A stretch of 64,000 bases of DNA from Arthrobacter sp. zg-Y1110 (GTDB taxonomy: Bacteria > Actinomycetota > Actinomycetes > Actinomycetales > Micrococcaceae), in assembly GCF_025244865.1 (NCBI RefSeq), contig NZ_CP104272.1, positions 2,852,001-2,916,000 of the forward strand, in the 5' to 3' direction. Shown in pieces: positions 26,958-35,792 of the stretch (position 1 is the stretch's first letter; each line of letters begins with the position of its first letter). Made by a program: the position numbers and the translations under genes. Under the pieces are notes generated by a model. The model was given only the letters and a program-made list of their open reading frames with translations, was not told the DNA's origin and did no database searches.

Positions 26958-28577
26958 TTACAGGTCCGCCAGCACGCGGCCCGGGTTTTCGACGGCGTCG
27001 GCGACGTAGCGCAGGAAGCCGCCGGCGGTCGCGCCGTCGCAGACGCGGTGATCGAACACCAGGGTCAGCTGGGTGACCTTCCGGACCGCGAGCTGGCCGG
27101 AAACCACCCACGGTTTTTCGATGATGCGTCCCACGCCGAGGATGGCCGACTCGGGGTAATTAATGATGGCAGCGCTGCCGTCCACCCCGTAGACGCCGTA
27201 GTTGTTGAGCGTGAACGTGCCCGAGGAAAGTTCGGCGGGAGTTGCCCGGCCCGCCTGGGCGGCAGAGGTGAGACGGCGGATCTCCGCGTTTAGTTCCCGA
27301 GTGGACAGGGTGTCTGCCCGCCGAACCGAGGGGACCATCAACCCGCGCTCAGCCTGCACGGCGATGCCCAGGTTCACGCCGTCGAAGGCCTCAATCACGG
27401 CCTGTTGTTCGTCCTGGTCCTCGCCCGCGTTATCCCGGGGGTCCTCCCCCGGGCCCGCACCGACTCTTTCCTCCGCAGGCACAAACCGGGTGTTGAGTTC
27501 CGGGAACCGGGTGAGTCCGGCCAGCGTGAAACGGGCCAGGAAAGCCAGCAGCGACGGTGCGTCCTCCCGCTGGCGGGAAAGGTCCGCGCGCAGGTCCATC
27601 AGGGCCGTGGCATCCACGTCCACCCACACGGTCGCCTCGGGGATCAGGCTGCGGCTGCGGCTCAGGTTTGCGGCGACGGTGCGCCGCAGGCCGCGCACCG
27701 GAGTGCGCGAGGTGACGGCGAGCCCCGTCCGCGCATCCGTTGCGGTCCCGGAATCGCCGGCTGTGGCTCCGGCATTCCGGACAGAATGGACTTCCCGGCC
27801 GGCCCCGGCCCCGGTTCCGCCGGCACTACCTCGGGCCGCCCCTTCGCCGGCAGTGTCTTCCGCCCGAGCGGGCGCCACGGCGGCTTCGACATCGCGGCGC
27901 AGGATCAGCCCGTCGGGACCGCTGCCGGCCACATCCTCCAGCTTCAATCCGGCGTCACGGGCCAGGCGGCGGACCAGAGGGGATACACAACGCGGAGCTT
28001 CCGTTCGAGCGGTGGGGCCGGCAACCTGGCCTGCAGCTTGGGCAGCAGCCGGGACGGCAACCTGGCCACCAGCCGCGCCGATCCGCAGCCGGGGTGCACG
28101 GGTGCGCCGCGGGGACTGCCCGTTGGCCGGGGTTCCGTAGCCGATGAGGACGTTCCCGGACCCTGCCTTCTCTTCCTCCCGGTAGGCATCCCCCGCCGCA
28201 GTCTCACCGGCCGATTCCGCAGCCGCTACTGCTTCGGCCGCTTCGGCCGGTCCCACGGCTGCCGCAGGTGCCATCGTCTCCCCGGTTCCCGTGGCTGTCA
28301 TTCCGGCGGCCAGGCCGGCCCCCGCTGTTGCCGCAGCCGCGGTGTCCACCGAGATCAGCGGACGCCCGACGTCGACGCTCTCGCCGGCCTGGCCGTGCAG
28401 CTGCGCCACGCGGCCCGCAAAGGGGGACGGAACTTCCACCAGGGACTTTGCCGTTTCCACTTCGGCCACCGGCTGGTCCACCACAACCGTGTCCCCCACA
28501 GCCACGAGCCAGTTGACGAGTTCCGCCTCGGTCAGGCCCTCGCCCAGGTCCGGCAGCAGGAAGGTACGCACACTCAT
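26958..28577 (-). CDS. bkdC: Branched-chain 2-oxoacid dehydrogenase E2 (dihydrolipoyl acyltransferase)
   Basis: This 539-residue core subunit has one lipoyl domain (lipoylated lysine K44 in ETAKS), a long Ala/Gly-rich flexible linker (about 75-195), a peripheral subunit-binding domain (about 197-234) and a catalytic acyltransferase domain with H510 in the DHRVCDG motif. I chose the ATG at 28577 because it overlaps the E1-beta stop as ATGA and begins directly at the lipoyl domain; an upstream in-frame ATG would add unrelated residues. Co-location with E1-alpha/beta and an AsnC regulator favours branched-chain substrates over pyruvate. No E3 gene is in the window. Confidence 0.92.
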   Translation of the reverse strand: MSVRTFLLPDLGEGLTEAELVNWLVAVGDTVVVDQPVAEVETAKSLVEVPSPFAGRVAQLHGQAGESVDVGRPLISVDTAAAATAGAGLAAGMTATGTGETMAPAAAVGPAEAAEAVAAAESAGETAAGDAYREEEKAGSGNVLIGYGTPANGQSPRRTRAPRLRIGAAGGQVAVPAAAQAAGQVAGPTARTEAPRCVSPLVRRLARDAGLKLEDVAGSGPDGLILRRDVEAAVAPARAEDTAGEGAARGSAGGTGAGAGREVHSVRNAGATAGDSGTATDARTGLAVTSRTPVRGLRRTVAANLSRSRSLIPEATVWVDVDATALMDLRADLSRQREDAPSLLAFLARFTLAGLTRFPELNTRFVPAEERVGAGPGEDPRDNAGEDQDEQQAVIEAFDGVNLGIAVQAERGLMVPSVRRADTLSTRELNAEIRRLTSAAQAGRATPAELSSGTFTLNNYGVYGVDGSAAIINYPESAILGVGRIIEKPWVVSGQLAVRKVTQLTLVFDHRVCDGATAGGFLRYVADAVENPGRVLADL

Positions 28578-29719
28578 CGGGGATCCTTCGAAGCAGAGAT
28601 TCGGACGCCCGTGCCGGAACCGGGAGCCTCCGGCTCTTCCCACTGCAGTTCGTCCACGGCGTCCAGGATGCGGTCCACGCCGGGCAGGAACCAGTGTTCC
28701 AGCTTCGGCGCCGGATACGGCACATCGAAGCCGGTCACCCGCAGCACCGGTGCGGCGAGGGAATGGAAGCAGCGTTCGGAGATGCGGGCCGCGATTTCCG
28801 AAGCGACAGAAGCAAACCCCGGTGCTTCGGCAATGACCACTGCCCGACCGGTGCGCCGGACGGACGCGTCCACGGTGGCGTCGTCGTACGGAACAATCGA
28901 GCGCAGGTCGATGACTTCCAGGGACCGGCCCTCTGCTTCGGCGGCTGCCGCTGCAGCCAGGGCCGTCGACACTGACGGCCCGTAAGCCACCAACGTTGCA
29001 TCCGTTCCGGTGCGTGCCACGGCTGCGGTGCCGATACCGCCCGAAACCGAACGGCCCGTGTGCAGCGCTTCATCGGCGGCTCGGCGCAGGACGGCCAGAT
29101 CCACTGATTCCTTGCTCCAGTAGAGCTTCTTCGGTTCCAGGAAAACCACGGGATCATTCAGCCGGATCGCGTCGCGCAGCAGCGTGTAGGCGTCCGCTAC
29201 GGTGGCCGGCGCGACGACGGTCAGGCCGGGCGTGTGCGCGTAGTAGGCCTCGGAGGAATCGCAGTGGTGTTCCACCCCGCCGATCCCGCCCGCATACGGA
29301 ATGCGGATCACCAGCGGAAGCTTCACCTTCCCCCTGGTGCGGTTGGACATCTTCGCCACGTGGCTGACCACCTGCTCGAACGCGGGGTAGGCGAAGGCGT
29401 CGAACTGCATTTCCACCACCGGACGCAGACCATTCATCGCCATGCCCACGGCCATGCCCATGATCCCGGATTCGGCCAGCGGAGTGTCGAAGCAGCGGCC
29501 GGTTCCGAACCGCGCGGTCAGCCCGTCGGTGATCCGGAAGACCCCGCCGAGCGGACCCACGTCCTCTCCGAAAACCACCACCGTGGGATCGGCCGCCATT
29601 TCGTCGGCGAGCGCGGCGTTGAGCGCCTTGGCGAAGGTCAGGATTTCCGGTCCGGACTCTGTCCCGGCTTCGGTCATCTCCCCCGCCTGGGGCGGAGTGA
29701 CCGTTGGAGTTGCTGCCAT
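28574..29719 (-). CDS. bkdB: 2-Oxoacid dehydrogenase E1 component, beta subunit
   Basis: This 381-residue subunit of the ThDP-dependent E1 has the transketolase pyrimidine-binding domain at the N-terminus (GEDVGPLGGVFRITDGL near residue 52) and the transketolase C-terminal domain with EAPGFASVASEIA. It pairs with the E1-alpha gene 26 bp upstream. The ATG at 29719 has an aaagg site; a GTG 30 bp earlier overlaps the E1-alpha stop but has no ribosome site. It sits in the bkd operon, E1a-E1b-E2. Confidence 0.92.
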   Translation of the reverse strand: MAATPTVTPPQAGEMTEAGTESGPEILTFAKALNAALADEMAADPTVVVFGEDVGPLGGVFRITDGLTARFGTGRCFDTPLAESGIMGMAVGMAMNGLRPVVEMQFDAFAYPAFEQVVSHVAKMSNRTRGKVKLPLVIRIPYAGGIGGVEHHCDSSEAYYAHTPGLTVVAPATVADAYTLLRDAIRLNDPVVFLEPKKLYWSKESVDLAVLRRAADEALHTGRSVSGGIGTAAVARTGTDATLVAYGPSVSTALAAAAAAEAEGRSLEVIDLRSIVPYDDATVDASVRRTGRAVVIAEAPGFASVASEIAARISERCFHSLAAPVLRVTGFDVPYPAPKLEHWFLPGVDRILDAVDELQWEEPEAPGSGTGVRISASKDPR

Positions 29720-29745
29720 GGTGCTGCCTTTCGGATCAGGAGGTG

Positions 29746-30963
29746 TCACCGCGAAGCGCCGGGATCTGCGGGGTTCCCGGCGCCGGCCGGGCCTGCGTCG
29801 GCGTTGCGGACAAGCGCATCGCTTTCGAACCCGTCCCGCTGCAGCTCGCCGCGCAGCAACTCGGACTGCTCCGTCAACTGCGGCGTGCGCCGGGTATAGA
29901 CGTGTTCAAACAGCGCCAGCGGGTCCGGTTCGACGTCGGCATTCAGGCCCTCACGCATGGCTGCCGCAAGCGCTTCGGCCGCCGCGGCCAGTTCATCCTC
30001 GCGTGCATCATCGAGCAGCCCGCGGCCGCGCAGGTAGGTGCGGGTCCGGGCCAGCGGGTCCCGGGGCAACCAGTCCTGCACTTCTTCCGCCGAACGGTAC
30101 CGGGTGGCATCATCCGCGTTGGTGTGGGCCTGCATGCGGTAGGTATGTGCTTCCACCAGTGCCGGTCCGCCGCCTTCGCGCGCCCGCAGCACTGCCGCGC
30201 CCAGGACGGAGAGGAGGGCGGCGACGTCGTTCCCGTCAACCCGCTCCCCCGGCATGCCGTATCCGACGGCTTTGTGGGCCAGCGACGGCGCCGCGGACTG
30301 GTTTTTCAGCGGCACCGAGATGGCGTATTCGTTGTTCTGGATGAAGAACACCACGGGCACGTGGAACACCGCGGCAAAGTTCAGGGCTTCGTGGAAGTCG
30401 CCCTCGCTGGTGGCGCCGTCGCCGCAAAGTGCAAGCACCACAGTGTCCTCCCCCTTGAGTTTCCCGGCGTGTGCGACGCCGACGGCGTGCAGCAGCTGGG
30501 TGGCCAGGGGCGTGGCCTGCGGCGCCACCCGGTGTTCGTACGGGTCATATCCGCTGTGCCAGTCACCGCGCAGCAGCGTGAGCACCTGCAGCGGGTCCAC
30601 ACCGCGGGACATAACGGCAACACTGTCCCGGTACGTGGGGAACAGCCAGTCCTGCGTTTGGAGCACCGCAGCGGCGGCTACCTGGCAGGCCTCCTGCCCG
30701 TGGGAGGAAGGGTAGACGGCCAGCCGTCCCTGCCGCACCAGGGCGTTGGCCTGGTCATTGATCCGCCGGCCCGCCACCAGACGGGCATAGGCATCCAGCA
30801 GCATTTCATCTGCGGGCATCGTGTACCGGGAATCCCGGCGGGCTGCGCCGCCGGCATCTATCAGCTGGACGGGGACGTCCGACGGCAACAGGGCATCGAC
30901 GCTCCCGGAACCGCTTTCGGTGCCAAAGGCAGCCTGGCGGGTCCTGTCGGTAGAGATGGTCAT
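29746..30963 (-). CDS. bkdA: 2-Oxoacid dehydrogenase E1 component, alpha subunit
   Basis: This 405-residue ThDP-binding subunit decarboxylates branched-chain 2-oxoacids and passes the acyl group to lipoyl-E2. The ThDP signature runs from GDGATSEGDFHEALNFA to FFIQNNEYAIS near residues 210-240, and the substrate side is marked by YPSSHGQEACQ near 95. A ggagg site six bases before the ATG at 30963 fixes the start. It is the first gene of the operon and is divergent from the AsnC/Lrp gene across 184 bp. Confidence 0.93.
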   Translation of the reverse strand: MTISTDRTRQAAFGTESGSGSVDALLPSDVPVQLIDAGGAARRDSRYTMPADEMLLDAYARLVAGRRINDQANALVRQGRLAVYPSSHGQEACQVAAAAVLQTQDWLFPTYRDSVAVMSRGVDPLQVLTLLRGDWHSGYDPYEHRVAPQATPLATQLLHAVGVAHAGKLKGEDTVVLALCGDGATSEGDFHEALNFAAVFHVPVVFFIQNNEYAISVPLKNQSAAPSLAHKAVGYGMPGERVDGNDVAALLSVLGAAVLRAREGGGPALVEAHTYRMQAHTNADDATRYRSAEEVQDWLPRDPLARTRTYLRGRGLLDDAREDELAAAAEALAAAMREGLNADVEPDPLALFEHVYTRRTPQLTEQSELLRGELQRDGFESDALVRNADAGPAGAGNPADPGASR

Positions 30964-31088
30964 CGCGAGCCTCCGTCCGCAGTGCCGCGGCATCTTTGCA
31001 CACGGAACTTCTGTCTTGCCAGTATGCTTTCGGGCGCCGAATCGTTACCAGCATTCCCCGAAATCTTGGACGCCAGCGGCCTGCGAGG

Positions 31089-31127
31089 GTAATCTGATGG
31101 ACACCTTGCAAATGTGACGCAGATTAC
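31089..31127. promoter_or_regulatory. Inverted repeat upstream of the AsnC/Lrp gene
   Basis: The arms gtaatctg (31089-31096) and cagattac (31120-31127) form a perfect 8-bp inverted repeat with centres 31 bp apart, about three helical turns. It lies just before the AsnC/Lrp start in the divergent bkd promoter region, a plausible operator for that regulator. Confidence 0.5.
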
Positions 31128-31147
31128 TTGGGGAGAGCGTGGACATT

Positions 31148-31600
31148 ATGACTACAACGCAGGTGCAGGCACTGGATGACATTGACCGGAAGATCCTGGC
31201 CGTCCTGCGGGCCGACGGCAGGGCTTCGTTTACGGCCGTCGCACAGGCGGTCCATATCTCCCGGGCGCACGCGTACTCGCGGATTGCCCGGCTCACCGAG
31301 TCCGGAGTCCTCAGCCGGTTCACCGCGCTGGTGGATCCGGAGAAAGCAGGCCTGGGCTCGTCGGCGTATGTGACACTGAAGGTCCGCCAGCACGCCTGGC
31401 GGGAATTGAAGGACCGGCTCAGCGAGGTGCCGGAGATCCACCACATTGCCCTGGTGGGCGGCTCGTTCGACGTTATCGTGCTGGTCCGGGCCGAGGACAA
31501 CATCCACCTGCGCAGGGTCATTTTCGACCAGCTGCAGTCCATGCCGGGCGTCCTGGACACCCAGACGTTCCTGGTCTTCGAGGAACGCGATACCCGCTGA
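31148..31600 (+). CDS. AsnC/Lrp-family transcriptional regulator
   Basis: This 150-residue DNA-binding regulator has an N-terminal winged helix-turn-helix (LDDIDRKILAVLRADGRASFTAVAQAVHISRAHAYSRI, split here by position 8-46) and a C-terminal RAM effector domain with the GSFDVIVLVRA block. It is divergent from the branched-chain 2-oxoacid dehydrogenase operon, as BkdR-type regulators are in pseudomonads, so it probably senses a branched-chain amino acid or oxoacid. I prefer the ATG at 31148, about 10 nt after gggag, to the GTG at 31139. A strong terminator follows. Confidence 0.88.
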   Translation: MTTTQVQALDDIDRKILAVLRADGRASFTAVAQAVHISRAHAYSRIARLTESGVLSRFTALVDPEKAGLGSSAYVTLKVRQHAWRELKDRLSEVPEIHHIALVGGSFDVIVLVRAEDNIHLRRVIFDQLQSMPGVLDTQTFLVFEERDTR

Positions 31601-31622
31601 AGGCGCAGCAGTAAGAGGTAGC

Positions 31623-31660
31623 AAAAAAGCAGGGCCTGCAGCTGCAGGCCCTGCTTTTTA
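31623..31660. terminator. Strong bidirectional intrinsic terminator
   Basis: A 14-bp perfect palindromic stem (31628-31641 with 31642-31655, gcagggcctgc/gcaggccctgc core) is flanked by six A on the left and five T on the right. It would stop transcription from the AsnC gene rightwards and from the small gene at 31729 leftwards. Confidence 0.9.
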
Positions 31661-31728
31661 TGTCAGCCCGGGCGGTTCATCCAGTCCGGGTGCTTCCTTG
31701 GCCCAAGCGGTTCATCCAGTCCGGCAGG

Positions 31729-31977
31729 TCAGTTTTCGTCGTGGCCCTGGTCGGTGCTCATCTGGTCCTCGGCCGGAGGGGTCTCTCCCGGAGGAACGCC
31801 GCCGCCGGGCTCGAGGCCGGTAATGTTGCCGTCCATCGGGTCAGGATTGGTGCTCCCGGCCTTGGCCTCGCTATGGGCGTGGTTACCGGTGCCCTCCTGC
31901 GTATCGGAGCCCTTTTGCGCATCCTTCGGCTTATCCGGGTTCGCCGGGTCATTGTTCGGGTTGTAGCTGTCGGCCAT
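31729..31977 (-). CDS. Small disordered protein with DUF6480-like motif
   Basis: This 82-residue protein is almost entirely Gly/Pro/Asp/Asn/Glu, with no hydrophobic core, and is probably disordered. The segment [17 protein letters not shown] near residue 54 matches my recollection of the DUF6480 family in actinobacteria, whose function is unknown. The start at 31977 is set by a very strong gaggaggt ribosome site; a longer start is unlikely. It is monocistronic and ends at the strong bidirectional terminator, which suggests high expression. Confidence 0.65.
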   Translation of the reverse strand: MADSYNPNNDPANPDKPKDAQKGSDTQEGTGNHAHSEAKAGSTNPDPMDGNITGLEPGGGVPPGETPPAEDQMSTDQGHDEN

Positions 31978-32116
31978 GTTCTTACCTCCTCGGTGTCTCA
32001 AGGTTCTCTAGCGTCGGCAAGCACCTGTTATAAGCATGCTTACGAGTTACCTCCAAGGTAGTCCGGTGTCCACCGCATCACAAGCCGACCGGCGGCCGGT
32101 GAGCGCAGCCGACAGG

Positions 32117-32884
32117 TCAGCCCTGGAAAACGGGCTTGCGTTTGGCCAGGAAGGCTTTGAACCCCTCCGCATAGTCGGGCGTTCCGCTGAGCTTTTCCTG
32201 CACGGTGTTCTCCGCATCGAGAGCTTCCCAGAAACCCAGCCTCCGGTCGCGGATCTGGGCCACGAGTTCCCGGGACGCGGTAAAGGCCTGCGTGGGACCG
32301 GAGGCGACGCGCAAGGCCGTGGCACGGGTGCGGTCCAGCAGTTCGGCGGGGTCCATGGCGCGGCTGAACAGCCCGGCAGCCACCGCTTCCGCACCGCTCA
32401 TCAGATCCGCCGTGTAGATCAGGTCCAGCGTGCGGTGCGGCCCCAGCCGCTCCGTGAAGAGCCAGTGCCCGCCCGAATCCAGCGCCGCACCCAGATTCGC
32501 GAACGGCGAGCCGATCTTCGCGTCGGCAGCCACGTAGACGACGTCGGTGGCCACCAACAATCCGAGCCCTACTCCCAGGCACGCACCCTGGGCAGCAGCG
32601 AACGTCGGCGCAGGAAAGGCGGACATTTTCTGCAGCAGCGGCAACAGGTCATCCACGAGGTAGCCGCGGGCATCGTCGTGGTCCGGCGAGACAGTGGAAA
32701 GGTCCCGCCCTGCACAGAAGCTCCTGCCCTCGCCCCGCAGCAAAAGCGCGCGTACGCCCGAGGCAGCGGCGTCGTCGTACGCCTGCCCCAGGTCCGCCAG
32801 CGCGGGGCCGTCCAAGGCGTTGAGTTTCTGCGGGGCGTTCAGGACCACTTCGGCCACGCCGTCGTGGATGTCGAGTTCAATCAA
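32117..32884 (-). CDS. paaG: Enoyl-CoA hydratase/isomerase-family protein, PaaG-like
   Basis: This 255-residue crotonase-fold enzyme is the last gene of the paa operon. The oxyanion-hole segments SFCAGRDL and GACLGVGLGL are present. In place of the usual Glu of hydratases (QPE) it has FANLG, and an Asp occurs in ALDSGG at the position of the proposed catalytic Asp of E. coli PaaG (PDAGG/PDCGG). This supports 1,2-epoxyphenylacetyl-CoA isomerase, which forms oxepin-CoA, rather than PaaF hydratase. The assignment between PaaG and PaaF is an inference. It lies 9 bp after paaE. Confidence 0.8.
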   Translation of the reverse strand: MIELDIHDGVAEVVLNAPQKLNALDGPALADLGQAYDDAAASGVRALLLRGEGRSFCAGRDLSTVSPDHDDARGYLVDDLLPLLQKMSAFPAPTFAAAQGACLGVGLGLLVATDVVYVAADAKIGSPFANLGAALDSGGHWLFTERLGPHRTLDLIYTADLMSGAEAVAAGLFSRAMDPAELLDRTRATALRVASGPTQAFTASRELVAQIRDRRLGFWEALDAENTVQEKLSGTPDYAEGFKAFLAKRKPVFQG

Positions 32885-32893
32885 CGGGTGCTC

Positions 32894-34027
32894 CTAGAAG
32901 TCGTAATCAACGCTCACCTCCGGGCTGGTGGGCCGGCTCTGGCAGGTCAGCACGTAGCCGCGTTCCAGTTCCTCCGGTTCCAGCGCGTAGTTCTCCTCCA
33001 TGTCCACGGTGCCGGCGACCAGCTTGGCCCGGCAGGTTCCGCAGACGCCGCCGGCGCAGGCGAAGGGCACGTCCGGGCGGACGCGGAGGGCTGCGTTGAG
33101 AATGGATTCGCGGGCGTGCACCGGGCTGGCCACCTTGCCCTGCAGTCCGTCCAGCCGGAAGGTGATGTCGAAGTTCTCGCCCGAGCTGTCGGGCAGGACC
33201 GGACGGCCGGCCGAACCTTCCGGACGGTCGGGACGCCCGGTGGTGAAGAGTTCAAAACGTACCCGCGCCGGATCGACGCCGCGTTCGGCGAGCGCATCAC
33301 GGCACAACTGCACCAGGTCGAACGGGCCGCAGAGGAACCATTCATCCACGGCTGCTGCCGGGAGCACCGTGTCGATCAGGGTGGTGAGTTTCCCGGCATC
33401 GAGCCGTCCGCTGAGCAGCGGCGAAATCCGCTGTTCGCGGGAGAGGACGTGGTGCAGGGCAAACCGCGACGGGTAGCGGTCCTTCAGGTCCGCCAGCTCC
33501 TCGAGGAACATCACATCCATGGCCGCCTTGTTGGCGTAGACCAGGTCAAAGCGCGTGCTGTCGGAGGACGCCAGCACGGTGCGGGCAATTGCGATCACGG
33601 GGGTGATGCCGGACCCTGCGGCTACGGCGGCAAACACCTGCCCGTGCACTGCTTCCAGTCCGGGTTGGCCCGGGGCGTGCCGGGAGATGAAGCTGCCGGC
33701 CGGGCTCATCACATCCAGCACGTCACCGGCCCTCAAATGCTCGTTTACCCAGGAGGAAAACAATCCGCCCAGGTCCCGTTTGACGGCCACCCGCAGTTCG
33801 CCGGGCTTCGGTTCGGCGCAGATGGAGTAGCTGCGCCGCAGTTCCGTGCCGTCCAGCACCGTGCGCAGGGCAACGTACTGTCCCGGCAGATAGGAGTAGG
33901 CGTCCACGAGTCCGGACGGCACCGCGAAGGTGACCTCGACGGCGTCTTCGGTCAACCGGCGAACGGCGGCAACGGTCAGTGGATGGAAGGCGCCGCGGCG
34001 GGTCGGCGCTTCGGGAAGGGCGGTCAT
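32894..34027 (-). CDS. paaE: Phenylacetyl-CoA epoxidase reductase subunit
   Basis: This 377-residue electron-transfer protein passes electrons from NADPH to the PaaAC oxygenase. It has an N-terminal FAD domain (RRSYSIC near residue 64), an NAD(P)-binding domain (GSGITPVIAI), and a C-terminal plant-type 2Fe-2S ferredoxin with C324, C329, C332 and C362 (CAGGVCGTC). The length matches PaaE. It starts 4 bp after paaD. The order paaA-B-C-D-E is the standard one. Confidence 0.95.
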   Translation of the reverse strand: MTALPEAPTRRGAFHPLTVAAVRRLTEDAVEVTFAVPSGLVDAYSYLPGQYVALRTVLDGTELRRSYSICAEPKPGELRVAVKRDLGGLFSSWVNEHLRAGDVLDVMSPAGSFISRHAPGQPGLEAVHGQVFAAVAAGSGITPVIAIARTVLASSDSTRFDLVYANKAAMDVMFLEELADLKDRYPSRFALHHVLSREQRISPLLSGRLDAGKLTTLIDTVLPAAAVDEWFLCGPFDLVQLCRDALAERGVDPARVRFELFTTGRPDRPEGSAGRPVLPDSSGENFDITFRLDGLQGKVASPVHARESILNAALRVRPDVPFACAGGVCGTCRAKLVAGTVDMEENYALEPEELERGYVLTCQSRPTSPEVSVDYDF

Positions 34028-34031
34028 GGCT

Positions 34032-34535
34032 TCAGAGCACCTTGAAGTAGTCGAACGGTTCCCGGCAGTCGCCGCACACCCACAGCGCCTTGCAGGACGT
34101 GGATCCGAAGCGGGTCAGCTCGCGGGTATTCAGGGACGAGCACTGGGGGCATTTCACGCTCAGGCCCACCCGCACCGGCCCCGCAGCGGCCCGGCCCGAC
34201 GGCGGCGCGATGCCGTAGGCGTCCAACTTCGCTTTGCCTGCACTGCTCATCCAATCGGTGGTCCACGCCGGAGCCAGCTCCAGGGAAACGTGGACGCTGG
34301 GATAACCGGCAGCGTCGAGGGCGGCTGTGACGTCCTGCCGGATGGCGTCCATGGCCGGGCAGCCGGAATAGGTGGGGGTAACGGCCACGTTCACCCGCGC
34401 GCCGATGACCTCCACCCGCCGAAGCACACCCAGGTCCTCGATGGTCAGTACGGGGATTTCGGGGTCGCAGACCGTGGCGGCGATATCCCAGGCCGCTGCC
34501 GCGGCAGGGTCCGCCGGACGCAGGGAGGATTCCAT
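34032..34535 (-). CDS. paaD: Phenylacetyl-CoA epoxidase assembly protein PaaD
   Basis: This 167-residue protein has a DUF59/MIP18-type Fe-S assembly domain (CDPEIPVLTIEDLGVLR near residue 23, PTYSGCPAMD near 54) and a C-terminal zinc-type cluster of cysteines (C129, C132, C148, C154, C157). It is needed for maturation of the epoxidase rather than for catalysis. I use the ATG at 34535; a GTG at 34544 overlaps the paaC stop as GTGA and would add three residues. It is inside the paa operon. Confidence 0.93.
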   Translation of the reverse strand: MESSLRPADPAAAAAWDIAATVCDPEIPVLTIEDLGVLRRVEVIGARVNVAVTPTYSGCPAMDAIRQDVTAALDAAGYPSVHVSLELAPAWTTDWMSSAGKAKLDAYGIAPPSGRAAAGPVRVGLSVKCPQCSSLNTRELTRFGSTSCKALWVCGDCREPFDYFKVL

Positions 34536-34540
34536 CAGGC

Positions 34541-35359
34541 TCACCACGATGCGCCGGGATGTTCGCGGGCCAGCACCTGCATCTCGGCCAGCAGATACCC
34601 CAGATGTTCGCTGTGCTGTCCGCGCCGGCCGCCGCCGGGAGCAGGCGGCACCGCGGGCAGGTCCAGTTCCGCTTCGCGCAGCACGGCGGCAATATTGCTG
34701 TCGAAGGCCGGCTTCAGGGACGAGGGCAGAACCGCCCGGTCGCCGAGCGAGACCAAAAGCTCGTCGTCGCCGAACAGCTCGGCCACGTACGGCCAGGTCA
34801 GTTCGAGCGCACGGATCATCCGGCGTCGGGATTCGTCCGTGCCCAGGCCAAGCCGGAGCACCCACTGTGCGCTGTGGTCCCGGTGGTAGTCCACTTCCTT
34901 GACTGCCTTCGCCGCGATCGCGGAAAGGGTGGGATCAGTGGAATGCTGCAGTGCGCCGTACAGCTCGAACTGGTAGAAGGACACCACCAGCTGCCGGGCA
35001 ATTGTCCGGGCAAAATCGCCGTTGGGCTGTTCCACCAGATGCACGGAGCGGAATTCGGTGTCCTTCCGCCAGTACGCGAGATCGTCCTCGGTACGGCCGT
35101 CGGCGCTGCCGGCATAACTGAGGAAGGAACGGGCATGCCCGATCAGGTCCAGGGCAATGTTCCCCAGTGCCACATCCTCTTCCAGTTCGGGTGCCCGGGA
35201 GATCCACCAGCCGAGCCGCTGTGCCAGTACCAGTGCGTCGTCGCCCAGGCGCAGGGCGTAAGCCGCGGCGTCGGGATCCGCTCGCGTTCCAGCGGCGGCA
35301 ATGTCCTCCGGCCGCAGGGCGTTGCCGGGTGTAATCCGGGTGGCGCTGTCTGAACTCAC
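34541..35359 (-). CDS. paaC: Phenylacetyl-CoA epoxidase structural subunit PaaC
   Basis: This 272-residue ferritin-like subunit forms a heterodimer with PaaA but lacks a full di-iron site. Family marks are ALRLGDDALVLAQRLGWW near residue 35, NIALDLIGHARSFL near residue 68 and DYHRDHSAQWVLRLG near residue 155. The start is the GTG at 35359, which overlaps the paaB stop as GTGA and begins directly at the family N-terminus; longer in-frame readings run antisense to the rest of the operon and are not expected. Confidence 0.93.
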   Translation of the reverse strand: MSSDSATRITPGNALRPEDIAAAGTRADPDAAAYALRLGDDALVLAQRLGWWISRAPELEEDVALGNIALDLIGHARSFLSYAGSADGRTEDDLAYWRKDTEFRSVHLVEQPNGDFARTIARQLVVSFYQFELYGALQHSTDPTLSAIAAKAVKEVDYHRDHSAQWVLRLGLGTDESRRRMIRALELTWPYVAELFGDDELLVSLGDRAVLPSSLKPAFDSNIAAVLREAELDLPAVPPAPGGGRRGQHSEHLGYLLAEMQVLAREHPGASW

Positions 35360-35790
35360 AGGTGCTTCACCCCTTCCGACTTGGTGTAGTAGGTGGCGTG
35401 GCGGTAATCCTTGCCCTGCGGGGATTCGAAGAACTGTCCCTTGGCATCGGGATCGCTGGCGATGATGGCCGACGCCGGCACCACCCAGAGCGAAACACCC
35501 TCGTTTCGCCGGGTGTAGAGATCCCTGGCATTGCGTACCGCCATATCCGCGTCGGGTGCATGAAGCGAACCGGCATGCACATGGGACAGGCCCCGGGAGG
35601 AGCGGACAAACACTTCCCACAGCGGCCAGGCCGCAGTGGAGGTCTGTGCGGCCGTTGGCGTGCCCGCAGGCTGCAGGCCCCCATCGCGTACGGTACCCGG
35701 CGTCGCGCCGCCGTCGTTCGCTGCGGCCGTACTTGTGCCCGAGACAGCCGGCTTCGAACCGTCGTCGCCCGTAGTTGATCCGCCCGTCAT
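35356..35790 (-). CDS. paaB: Phenylacetyl-CoA epoxidase subunit PaaB with long N-terminal extension
   Basis: PaaB is a small structural subunit that bridges PaaAC dimers. Its conserved core begins at WPLWEVFVRSSRGLSHVHAGSL near residue 55 and continues through RNARDLYTRRNEGVSLWVV to residue 144. The first 50 residues are Gly/Ser/Thr/Ala-rich, low-complexity and absent from most PaaB proteins, which are about 95 residues. No good internal start with a ribosome site is seen, so the extension is probably real. It starts 2 bp after paaA stops. Confidence 0.92.
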   Translation of the reverse strand: MTGGSTTGDDGSKPAVSGTSTAAANDGGATPGTVRDGGLQPAGTPTAAQTSTAAWPLWEVFVRSSRGLSHVHAGSLHAPDADMAVRNARDLYTRRNEGVSLWVVPASAIIASDPDAKGQFFESPQGKDYRHATYYTKSEGVKHL

Positions 35791-35792
35791 GG

